Origin: Methylocystaceae bacterium
Lineage (GTDB): Bacteria > Pseudomonadota > Alphaproteobacteria > Rhizobiales > Beijerinckiaceae
Direction of reading: 5' to 3'
Length of the DNA stretch: 13,293 nucleotides
Assembly: GCA_003152255.1 (NCBI GenBank)
Contig: PLZT01000482.1
Location: 10,585-23,877 of the forward strand
Positions 7,133-13,293 of this stretch are shown here, one piece after another. The notes below the pieces were generated by a model. That model was not told the DNA's origin and did no database searches. It was given only the letters and a program-made list of their open reading frames with translations. Position 1 is the first letter of the stretch, and the number at the start of each line of letters is the position of its first letter. The translations under genes and the position numbers were made by a program.

Positions 7133-8284
7133 ATGATTGCCGCGACGCAAAAACGCATTGAGCTTGGTCTTGTCACCAACGCAAGCGCGGGATGGAAAAC
7201 GGTGCGGCGCCGGTGGGAGACGGATCTCGCGATGTACGCGCCGGCGCTTCATCACATCGAGGACCATTGGCGATCGCTCGCATCCGTCACCGAAAGATTT
7301 GGACCAAGGAGCATCGGTCACACGCTGGCGGGGCGCGCCGCCGCGCGCGCGGCCATAGACGCCGGCGCCAAGGTGATCCTGCTTTCGACGCTGCAAAACG
7401 CTCCCTTCGCGCCCCTCGAAAAAGGCGTGCGATATATTGTGTACGGCGATTGCACCTCGGCGCAGCTAGCGACGAACTATGGCGGCAAGACGCTCGGCGC
7501 GCCCGGCTCCTGGATCTGCGGCCGCATCCGCCGACTCAAGGAACATGGCTGTATCTTTTTGTGCATGTCGAAATGGTACCAAGACGCTCTGCGGGAGGAG
7601 TTCGAGATACCGGAAAATCAGTTGCAAATTTTGCCCTTTTACGTCGACACGGAAATATGGAAGCCGCTGGCGAACAAGACTCGAAACCCGCGCAAGCAGG
7701 TCCTGTTCATCGGCGGCGACCTCGCGCGAAAGGGCGCGGACATCGTCTACGAACTCGCGCGACAAGATAAGTTCAAGGACGTGGACTTCCACATTGTCTC
7801 TCCTCATGCGGAGGCGGGGTCAAGCAACATCCATCCGCATCGCGGCCTCACGTCGGATTCGCCCGATCTCGTTCGCCTTACCGCGGAATGCGACCTGTTC
7901 ATTCTGCCGACCAGGGCGGACGCGTCTCCGATTTCCGCGCTCGAGGCGGCGGCCTGTGGCCTGCCCGCGATCATCACCGGTCGCGGGGGCATTCGAGAAA
8001 TTGTCGTCGACGGCGTTACCGGGACGGTCCTCCCCGAACCGAAATTCGGGGCTTTCGAAAAGGAACTATCAACCTATCTCGACAATTCCGACATGCTCGC
8101 TGGGCGAGGGCGTTGCGCGCGTCTCCATGTCGAGCAAAACTATTCCAAGACGCGGCACATGCAAATTCTGCACGGCGTCATCGCGCGCGCGGCCGCTTCC
8201 GTCCAAAGCCCGACGGCGGGCTTGGCGGATACGGTCCGCGAGGCGATCGGAGCCACGCGCCGCGTGACAGAAAGCGGGATTTAA
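7133..8284 (+). CDS. GT4-family glycosyltransferase
   Basis: This is a 383-residue protein. ATG 7133 is chosen because GGAG lies 6 nt upstream; the frame also opens at GTG 7097 without a ribosome site. The N-terminal half has IELGLVTNASAGWKTVRRRW and AKVILLSTLQNAPF. The C-terminal Rossmann domain starts near residue 188 with KQVLFIGGDLARKGADIV. The donor site reads FILPTRADASPISALEAAACGLPAI (about 256-280), followed by GGIREIVVDGVTGTVL, which is classic GT4 with a conserved Glu in SALEA. The first Glu of EX7E is replaced within RADASP, as seen in some members. It is cytoplasmic and transfers a sugar to a lipid-linked intermediate. It is the first gene of a plus-strand run with the flippase (65-nt gap). 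Specificity is unknown. Confidence 0.88.
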   Translation: MIAATQKRIELGLVTNASAGWKTVRRRWETDLAMYAPALHHIEDHWRSLASVTERFGPRSIGHTLAGRAAARAAIDAGAKVILLSTLQNAPFAPLEKGVRYIVYGDCTSAQLATNYGGKTLGAPGSWICGRIRRLKEHGCIFLCMSKWYQDALREEFEIPENQLQILPFYVDTEIWKPLANKTRNPRKQVLFIGGDLARKGADIVYELARQDKFKDVDFHIVSPHAEAGSSNIHPHRGLTSDSPDLVRLTAECDLFILPTRADASPISALEAAACGLPAIITGRGGIREIVVDGVTGTVLPEPKFGAFEKELSTYLDNSDMLAGRGRCARLHVEQNYSKTRHMQILHGVIARAAASVQSPTAGLADTVREAIGATRRVTESGI

Positions 8285-8349
8285 CATCTCGAAACGAAAC
8301 AACGCGCCCGAACGTCGGCGCCTTCGCTGATCGTGCCCGGACAGGTGTA

Positions 8350-9786
8350 ATGCTCGTCAAGCAGACCACTATCTATTTCTTCGTCAACGTGTTCTCCGCC
8401 GCGTTCGGTTTCCTGAACGTCGTTGTGTTCACGCGCATATTCGAACCGAACGCTTACGGCGATTATTTGCTCGGTCTCGCCTTCGCGACGCTGTTCGCGA
8501 CACTATTGGCGACTCCGTTGAAATTTCTGATTCTGAGAGAACAGTCGCGCGGCGACGGAACCGATGTGAGCCAGACGATTTTGGGTGGGCTGACGCTGTG
8601 TTGGCTTGCCGCGCCGCTTGGCTACCATGCGGCGCGAATCGCTAATTTGCAGCCGGCCGTCGCCGCCTGCGCCATCATATTCGGTCTGACAATCGTTCTG
8701 TTCGACACAAGCCAGAAAATGCTTCGGGCGCGGCAGAACGCGACCGCCTACATGCGCGGAACGATAGCGCACACGATCCTCGTATCCGTGCTGGGACTTG
8801 GCGGCGCTTTTTTTGGAAGCGGCGGCGCCATTTTGCTTGCATCGTCGTCAATCGCCTACTTCCTTTCAACCCTCAGCTTTTGGCGCCGCGCCTGGGGAAG
8901 CTCGACGCCGCGGTTCGACATTCGCGAGTTTCTGGCGATGGCCAAGACTGGCGCGCCGCTAACGCTTTCTCTATCGCTGCTCGCGGTCGCCGGCGTGACG
9001 GATCGCTTCCTGCTCGCCAAACTTTCCGGCAGCGCCGCCGCCGGAGACTTCGGCGCGAGCTTCGATCTCGTGCGTCAGGCGTTGATCATTCCGGCGGTCA
9101 GCGTCGCCTCGGCCTTCGTTCCAATGACGGTTCAGATATTCGCGACGCGAGGCGCCGAAGCCGCGCGTTGTCATCTCGAAAAATGCCTCGAAATCCTTCT
9201 CGCGATTTGCCTGCCCGCTTGCGTCGGATACGCGCTCGTCTCGGGGCAAATCGCCGATTTCGCGCTCGGGCGGGATTTCCGGCAAACCGCGCATGAAGCG
9301 ATGCCCTATCTCGCCATCGGCGTGGTGTTCCAGATATTGAATCAGCAATACATGCACACAAGTTTTCTTCTGTCGAAGCGCAACACATTCTATCTGATCA
9401 ACAGCGGATCGATTCTGCTGTTCAATGTGATCGTCTCCGCATTGCTGATTCCGCGCTTCGGCGTGATGGGGGCCGTATGGGGACGCCTCGGCACGGAGGC
9501 GTTCGGATTCTTCAGCTCGCTCATTCTAACCCGCTCCGCGTTCGCCATGCCCTTCCCTCTCGACCGAATCCTACGGGTCGTAGCCGCGGTCGGCGCGATG
9601 GCGCTTGTCGTGCGTTTTCTCGCGACGAGCGCGCCGGACCAAGGGCCGACCCTCCTGTTCGCGCAGATCCCAGCGGGAATTGTGGTTTACGCGACCGCCG
9701 CCTGGTTGCTCGACATAGGCGGGCTTCGCGCGGGTCTGCGAGGATTCCTGCTCGCGCGTTGGCGCCTTGGCGGGGTTCCGCCGTGA
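8350..9786 (+). CDS. Wzx-type lipid-linked oligosaccharide flippase
   Basis: This is a 478-residue integral membrane protein. By eye there are about 14 hydrophobic segments, beginning at residues 5-28 (TTIYFFVNVFSAAFGFLNVV). The N-terminal pattern, with a helix followed by FTRIFEPNAYGDYLLG, is the hallmark of the MOP-superfamily polysaccharide transporters, in which a tip-loop reads F..xYG. Mid-protein TDRFLLAKLSGSAAAGDFGASFDL is also typical. ATG 8350 follows only a weak ACAGG site. The same frame is open upstream to 7888, but that part is an Arg-rich shadow of the GT4 gene. It would move the undecaprenyl-linked repeat unit from the inner to the outer face of the inner membrane. It is probably co-transcribed with the GT4 gene upstream and perhaps the SHMT-like gene downstream. 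No symbol is given because O-antigen and EPS flippases cannot be told apart. Confidence 0.88.
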   Translation: MLVKQTTIYFFVNVFSAAFGFLNVVVFTRIFEPNAYGDYLLGLAFATLFATLLATPLKFLILREQSRGDGTDVSQTILGGLTLCWLAAPLGYHAARIANLQPAVAACAIIFGLTIVLFDTSQKMLRARQNATAYMRGTIAHTILVSVLGLGGAFFGSGGAILLASSSIAYFLSTLSFWRRAWGSSTPRFDIREFLAMAKTGAPLTLSLSLLAVAGVTDRFLLAKLSGSAAAGDFGASFDLVRQALIIPAVSVASAFVPMTVQIFATRGAEAARCHLEKCLEILLAICLPACVGYALVSGQIADFALGRDFRQTAHEAMPYLAIGVVFQILNQQYMHTSFLLSKRNTFYLINSGSILLFNVIVSALLIPRFGVMGAVWGRLGTEAFGFFSSLILTRSAFAMPFPLDRILRVVAAVGAMALVVRFLATSAPDQGPTLLFAQIPAGIVVYATAAWLLDIGGLRAGLRGFLLARWRLGGVPP

Positions 9787-9904
9787 GAAGGCGTCTTCTC
9801 CGCCTCGCGCCGGATTTTCACGGCAAGGCGGCCTAGCTGGCGCGCGCCGCTCGACAAGCTTATCACCATGAGGATGCCGTTTTCGAGCGGTCCGCGCAAC
9901 GCCT

Positions 9905-9922
9905 GTCCCATTAAGATGGGAC
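9905..9922. repeat. Small hairpin upstream of the SHMT-like gene
   Basis: GTCCCAT (9905-9911) and ATGGGAC (9916-9922) pair around a TAAG loop, 44 nt before the SHMT-like start. Another 6-bp hairpin, GAGAAG-GCGT-CTTCTC (9785-9800), overlaps the flippase stop. Neither has a T tract, and no known riboswitch was recognised. The rest of the 9787-9966 gap holds nothing I can name. Confidence 0.4.
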
Positions 9923-9966
9923 CGGCCGCGGCGCGGTTCTTGGCGGCGGGGCGCGGAGTTTAGCTG

Positions 9967-11226
9967 ATGTTGATATTGCACGACGGATATTTCACGTCCG
10001 GCCTGGACGGCGATCTTGAACTCGCCGAGGCCCTTCGCGGCGAAATGCGCCGGCAACAAGACGGGATCGAGTTGATCGCTTCCGAAAACATCGTTTCGCG
10101 CTTGGTGTTGGAAGCCCAGGGCTCCGTATTGACGAACAAGACGGTCGAGGGTCCGCCCTACGGCCGCTACTACGGCGGCGCGGAATTCGCGGACGCCATC
10201 GAAGCGCTGGCGATTGATCGCGCCCGCCGGCTCTTCGGCTGCCGCTTCGCCAATGCGCAACCGCATTCGGGATCGAACGCCAACGCCGGCGTGTTCCTCG
10301 GCCTATTGAAGCTCGGCGACGCGATTCTTTCGATGAATGTCGCCGCCGGAGGCCACATCAGCCACGGCCATTCCGCGACGCTGACGGGTCGCGACTACAA
10401 AATCGCGTCCTATGGCGTTAACCAAAAGACCGAACGCATCGATCTCGACGAGGTTCGCGATCTGGCTCTCCGGCACAGGCCAAAACTGATCGTCGCCGGA
10501 GGATCGGCCTATCCCCGCGCCATCGACTTCGCCGGCTTGCGCGCCATCGCCAATGAAGTCGATGCTCTTTTCATGGTCGACATGGCTCATTTCGCCGGCC
10601 TTGTCGCCACGGGGCTCTATCCCGATCCTTTCCCGCACGCCCATGTCGTGACCACGACGACCTATAAATCCTTGCGCGGCGCTCGAGGAGGGCTCGTGCT
10701 TTGGAACGACGACGGACTGACCAGAAAGATAAACGCCGGCATATTTCCCGGCGTCCAGGGCTCGGTGATGCTGCACGGCGTGGCTGGCAAGGCGGCCTGC
10801 CTCGGCGAGGCGCGCCGTCCGGAGTTTCAAAATTACAATCGGGCGGTCCTCGACAACGCCCGGGCGCTCTCGAACGCGCTCGCCGCCGCGGGACTACGAA
10901 TCGTCACGGGCGGAACCGACACCGGCCTGCTGCTGGTCGACCTCGCCTCCAGAGGCGTCACCGGCGACGTGGCGGCGGCGGCCTTGGAGCGCGCGGGCCT
11001 CGCCGTGAACAAGAATCTTCTCCCTTTCGATAGGCGTCCGCCCGAAAGCCCGTCCGGGCTGCGCCTTTCCAGCAACGCCGGAACGACGCGCGGATTCGGC
11101 GTCGGCGAATTTCAGTCGATCGGGCGCTGGATCGATCAAGTTCTACGAAGTCCGAACGATGCGCCGATGATTTCCGCGATTCGCGACGAGGTTCGAGGGC
11201 TATGTGGGCGGCGCCCGATCTATTGA
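9967..11226 (+). CDS. Serine hydroxymethyltransferase-like PLP enzyme, divergent paralogue
   Basis: This is a 419-residue fold-type I PLP enzyme of full SHMT length; ATG 9967 follows GGAG by 8 nt. Family blocks are clear: IELIASENIVSRLVLEAQGS (34-53), GRYYGGAEFAD, QPHSGSNANAG (98-108), AGGSAYPR (177-184), MVDMAHFAGLVATG (203-216), TTTTYKSLRGARGG (229-242) with Lys234 as the PLP lysine, and SGLRLSSNAGTTRGFG with Arg365 matching the carboxylate-binding Arg. Against typical GlyA, the residue before the lysine is Tyr233 instead of His. The NKYAEGYPG loop is NKTVEGPPY, so the active-site Tyr (Tyr55 in E. coli) is Thr59 while the Glu is kept (Glu61). IGTPA is LSSNA and QGGPLMH is QGSVMLH. It is therefore unlikely to be the housekeeping glycine/serine enzyme. 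SHMT-related transaldolases and alpha-methylserine enzymes are alternatives. Its place behind a flippase gene suggests, without proof, a glycan-linked amino-acid reaction. Confidence 0.85.
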   Translation: MLILHDGYFTSGLDGDLELAEALRGEMRRQQDGIELIASENIVSRLVLEAQGSVLTNKTVEGPPYGRYYGGAEFADAIEALAIDRARRLFGCRFANAQPHSGSNANAGVFLGLLKLGDAILSMNVAAGGHISHGHSATLTGRDYKIASYGVNQKTERIDLDEVRDLALRHRPKLIVAGGSAYPRAIDFAGLRAIANEVDALFMVDMAHFAGLVATGLYPDPFPHAHVVTTTTYKSLRGARGGLVLWNDDGLTRKINAGIFPGVQGSVMLHGVAGKAACLGEARRPEFQNYNRAVLDNARALSNALAAAGLRIVTGGTDTGLLLVDLASRGVTGDVAAAALERAGLAVNKNLLPFDRRPPESPSGLRLSSNAGTTRGFGVGEFQSIGRWIDQVLRSPNDAPMISAIRDEVRGLCGRRPIY

Positions 11227-11348
11227 GCTATCCGCTCGCGCTGATGTTCGCGACATATCGGCGAGAAACCATCGATAAGAATGACCGCGTGCCGATTGAG
11301 CGCGTGCTACGCGAAAGTTGTCGGCGCAACGGAATTGCCGCGTAAAAC

Positions 11349-11843
11349 CTAATTCAATCGCCAGACCGCCGCGTTGAGATAGGCCGCGAAGGCGACCCAG
11401 GCCGCGTAAGGCCAAAGCAGGCGCGCCGCCGTTTTGTCGATCCGATGAAATAGAACAATGGTCGCGACGATGGCCGCCTCCATCGCCACGATGACCATCA
11501 CCCCAAGCATGGGGTTATGCGCGGCGAAAAAAGCGAAGGACCAGGAGCAGTTCAGCGCCATCTGGAAAAGGAAGATCGAAATCGCGCGCCGGCGCGCGGT
11601 CGACGGCTTGGAGCGCAGGATGCGGTAAAAAGCGTAGGCAATCAGGAGGTAAAGCGCCGTCCAGACGGGACCGAACACCCAATTGGGCGGATTCAGCGCC
11701 GGTTTGACGAGATTTGCATACCAGCCGGCAAGATTGGGCGTCGTCGCCGCGGCGCCGAGGATCGCGGCGAGAACGACCGGCGCGAGGGCGAGCAGCGCCG
11801 CCAAGAGGCGCGGCAACGGACGGGCGAAGGCGGCGTCGGTCAT
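11349..11843 (-). CDS. tspO: TspO/MBR family membrane protein
   Basis: This is a 164-residue protein with five predicted membrane helices. Family residues are in place: WYANLVKPALNPPNWVFGPVW (from W41 to W61), FQMALNCSWSFAFF (93-106) and the final helix LLWPYAAWVAFAAYLNAAVWRLN-type end (142-164). TspO proteins bind porphyrins and in alphaproteobacteria modulate tetrapyrrole and stress responses in the membrane. Its ATG overlaps the TGA of the upstream lipoprotein gene by one base (TGATG), with a strong GGAGG at 11854-11850, so the two are translationally coupled. The 122 bases to the convergent SHMT-like gene hold no gene and only a weak CGCGT-GCT-ACGCG hairpin (11301-11313). Confidence 0.93.
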   Translation of the reverse strand: MTDAAFARPLPRLLAALLALAPVVLAAILGAAATTPNLAGWYANLVKPALNPPNWVFGPVWTALYLLIAYAFYRILRSKPSTARRRAISIFLFQMALNCSWSFAFFAAHNPMLGVMVIVAMEAAIVATIVLFHRIDKTAARLLWPYAAWVAFAAYLNAAVWRLN

Positions 11844-13099
11844 CAGCGACCTCCGAAAACCGCTCCGCCCGCTCCAACCGCGTCGCCAAAATTCGACCCC
11901 ACGTGCTCGAAGTTTTCGCCAAGGTTTTCGCGCGTGCGCGGGTCGATGACCGCGAAGGGCGCGGAGATCGCGACTCCCGCCGCCGAGCCCACGGCGCCCG
12001 CCGCGCCGACAGCGATCTGTCCAAACTTGTCGCCGACGCCGGAGCCGCCGTCGGTGAGCGCCTGGCCGCCCGCGAGGCGCCGACCGATTAGTCGAACGAC
12101 TTCCGGGGCTTGCGCGAATGTGCCGTGATTGAGCGGATCGTCCGAACTCACGCCGGTGAGATCCTCGACGACAACGCGGTCGGCGTGAAGATCCTGCTTA
12201 TAAGGCGCGGTTTCGGGATCGATGGCGCCAAGGCGCGGCTTGTCGCCCCACACGCGCCGCGACGCGGCCAACGCCTCGTCGTCGCGCGAGACAAAAATCG
12301 TGAAGCGGGCCGAAGCCGAGCCAATCTGCGCGATCTGGCGCTGGAACACGTCGAAATCCACATCGGGCGCGGCGAGCATGACGCCTGTGATCTTCGCGGG
12401 AAGACCATGGTTGCGAATCGCCATCTGGCGCAAGGCCTCGATCGTCACCCAATTACCCATCGAATGCGCCAATATGGAAATTTCGCCGACCGATTTGTCG
12501 CGGGCGAGGTTTTGCAGCACTTCTTCCAACGCGTCGCGGGAGTAGCTGGCGCTTTCATGATCGTAGCCGTAGGCCAGCAGCTTGCCGCGCGAGGGCCAGG
12601 TGAACAACACCGGCAGCGCGGTCGAACCGGAGTCATGGACAATTTGCGCGAAACGATAAACAGCTTCCTCGAAGCGGGTGTTGAAGCCGTGAACGAAGAC
12701 CAACACTTGGCGGTGGGGCGCCTTGGCGATGCGGGCGTCGAAACGCGCCAGAGCGGCGGCGCGATCCAGCCGATCGGCGCGCAGCGTCACAAACTCGCGC
12801 AGCGGGTCGGGCGGGCTGGACTCCGGCCACTGCACGTCGCCGATTTTACGCATGCTGTCGGGCGGGAGCGAAATCGCTATATCGGCGAAGGCCAGCCCGT
12901 CGCCGCGCTCGCCGGTGAACAATTCGCCGGGCTGCGCGCCCTCGGAATCGCGGGTCGTGGCGATCAGCATGTCCACGCGGCTTGTTCCCGGCGCTTGCGC
13001 GCTACTCGGCGTCAGGAAGCCGTGCGGCCGTCCGGCGCAACCCGTTAGCAAAACGAGCGCGATGGCGAGAGCCGCGACGCGGCGCGAAAACGCTTTCAT
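11843..13099 (-). CDS. Alpha/beta-hydrolase lipoprotein, DUF900 family
   Basis: This is a 418-residue protein; ATG 13099 follows GAGG by 7 nt. A lipoprotein signal is clear: basic MKAFSRR, a hydrophobic stretch, then LLTGC with the lipidated Cys at 21, so the mature protein is membrane-anchored and faces the periplasm. The hydrolase core reads RVDMLIATTR (41-50), QVLVFVHGFNTRFEEAVYRF (131-150), FTWPSRG, ILAHSMGNW (209-217) with nucleophile Ser213, MLAAPDVDFDVF (241-252) with the likely acid Asp in PDVD, and NHGTFAQAPEV with His325 as the likely base. The Ser-Asp-His triad is therefore complete. A Gly/Ala-rich tail follows (350-418), longer than the core needs. DUF900 members are esterase-like; the substrate is unknown. 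It is the first gene of a two-gene operon with tspO. Confidence 0.88.
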   Translation of the reverse strand: MKAFSRRVAALAIALVLLTGCAGRPHGFLTPSSAQAPGTSRVDMLIATTRDSEGAQPGELFTGERGDGLAFADIAISLPPDSMRKIGDVQWPESSPPDPLREFVTLRADRLDRAAALARFDARIAKAPHRQVLVFVHGFNTRFEEAVYRFAQIVHDSGSTALPVLFTWPSRGKLLAYGYDHESASYSRDALEEVLQNLARDKSVGEISILAHSMGNWVTIEALRQMAIRNHGLPAKITGVMLAAPDVDFDVFQRQIAQIGSASARFTIFVSRDDEALAASRRVWGDKPRLGAIDPETAPYKQDLHADRVVVEDLTGVSSDDPLNHGTFAQAPEVVRLIGRRLAGGQALTDGGSGVGDKFGQIAVGAAGAVGSAAGVAISAPFAVIDPRTRENLGENFEHVGSNFGDAVGAGGAVFGGR

Positions 13100-13125
13100 T
13101 TTGTCGCCTCGCCTCCGTCTCTCGA

Positions 13126-13164
13126 ATGCTTTCCGGTCCGTCGTCGCCAGGGACCGGAAAGCAT
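13126..13164. repeat. Long perfect inverted repeat between ugd-like and lipoprotein genes
   Basis: ATGCTTTCCGGTCC (13126-13139) and GGACCGGAAAGCAT (13151-13164) are exact 14-bp complements around an 11-nt loop. The hairpin lies 41 nt after the dehydrogenase stop and 27 nt before the lipoprotein start, both on the minus strand. No T run follows, so it would be a Rho-type or mRNA-stabilising hairpin, an operator, or a dispersed repeat. GGAAAGCAT-like units are common in intergenic repeats of rhizobial relatives, from general knowledge. Confidence 0.75.
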
Positions 13165-13204
13165 ATCATGATTGTCGCCGCGGGCGACGGCGTTCCGCCC
13201 AGCT

Positions 13205-13293
13205 TCAGGCTCTTCCGACGCTTATGTAGGTGAAGCCGCGTTTTCTGGCGTCTTCGGGGCGGTATATGTTTCGCAGATCGACGATCACGGGGG
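13205..13293 (-). CDS. UDP-glucose 6-dehydrogenase-like protein, C-terminal fragment
   Basis: Only the last 28 residues are inside the window, ending at TGA 13207-13205. They read VIVDLRNIYRPEDARKRGF, then TYISVGRA. This matches the C-terminus of UDP-glucose/UDP-GlcNAc 6-dehydrogenases (the D-RN-Y ... GF-Y--GR pattern), in which the segment closes the UDP-binding domain. The enzyme oxidises UDP-glucose to UDP-glucuronate using NAD, which would feed acidic sugar into the nearby polysaccharide pathway. UDP-N-acetyl-sugar dehydrogenases share the motif, so the exact substrate is open and no symbol is given. Confidence 0.75.
   Translation of the reverse strand, partial: PVIVDLRNIYRPEDARKRGFTYISVGRA

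Noticed and set aside
7888..8349. Upstream in-frame extension of the flippase frame
   Set aside because: It is Arg/Pro-rich, overlaps the GT4 gene in another frame, and lacks a ribosome site. The membrane protein starts cleanly at 8350.
9571..10266. Minus-strand open frame (231 codons) spanning the flippase end and SHMT-like start
   Set aside because: It crosses two well-supported plus-strand genes and has no recognisable domain.
12110..13048. Long plus-strand open frame (312 codons) opposite the DUF900 gene
   Set aside because: The minus strand there encodes a complete lipoprotein with lipobox and catalytic triad. The plus frame has no motif and is a typical high-GC antisense shadow.

Overview
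The window is GC-rich DNA from an alphaproteobacterium, most likely of the order Hyphomicrobiales (Rhizobiales). The UDP-sugar dehydrogenase tail, the WecG variant, the ExoM-like glycosyltransferase domain and the DUF6492 protein all resemble forms I associate with that group. A methylotroph or methanotroph relative (Methylocystaceae/Beijerinckiaceae) is possible, but this is a weak inference. No tRNA, rRNA, CRISPR array, insertion sequence or phage gene was seen.

Layout. Positions 1-213 hold the 3' end of an S9 prolyl-oligopeptidase-family gene, unrelated to the rest. From 421 to about 9786 there is a surface-polysaccharide locus whose genes alternate strands: a DUF6492 putative sugar transferase (+), a GT4 glycosyltransferase (-), a WecG/TagA/CpsF (GT26) glycosyltransferase (+), an unusual multidomain gene of two alpha/beta-hydrolase domains fused to a GT2 glycosyltransferase (-, split by an apparent frameshift at about 6476-6481), then a second GT4 glycosyltransferase and a Wzx-type flippase (+). 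The + run continues at 9967 with a serine hydroxymethyltransferase-like PLP enzyme whose active site is altered. After a convergent junction, the - strand carries a DUF900 alpha/beta-hydrolase lipoprotein coupled to a TspO/MBR membrane protein. The right edge has the 3' end of a UDP-glucose 6-dehydrogenase-like gene, which could supply UDP-uronic acid to the same pathway.

How the genes may work together. The three or four glycosyltransferases would build a repeat unit on a lipid carrier and the flippase would move it across the inner membrane. UDP-glucose dehydrogenase would provide an acidic sugar precursor. The two hydrolase domains resemble the pair found in exosortase-A-associated polysaccharide loci, but no exosortase or PEP-CTERM protein is visible here. 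The SHMT-like enzyme could make or attach an amino-acid-type decoration, which is speculative. No initiating polyprenyl-phosphate sugar transferase, polymerase or chain-length regulator is in the window, so the locus is incomplete here or extends elsewhere.

The points most worth a second look are the hydrolase-hydrolase-GT2 fusion with non-serine nucleophile elbows and its frameshift, and the divergent SHMT paralogue beside a flippase gene.
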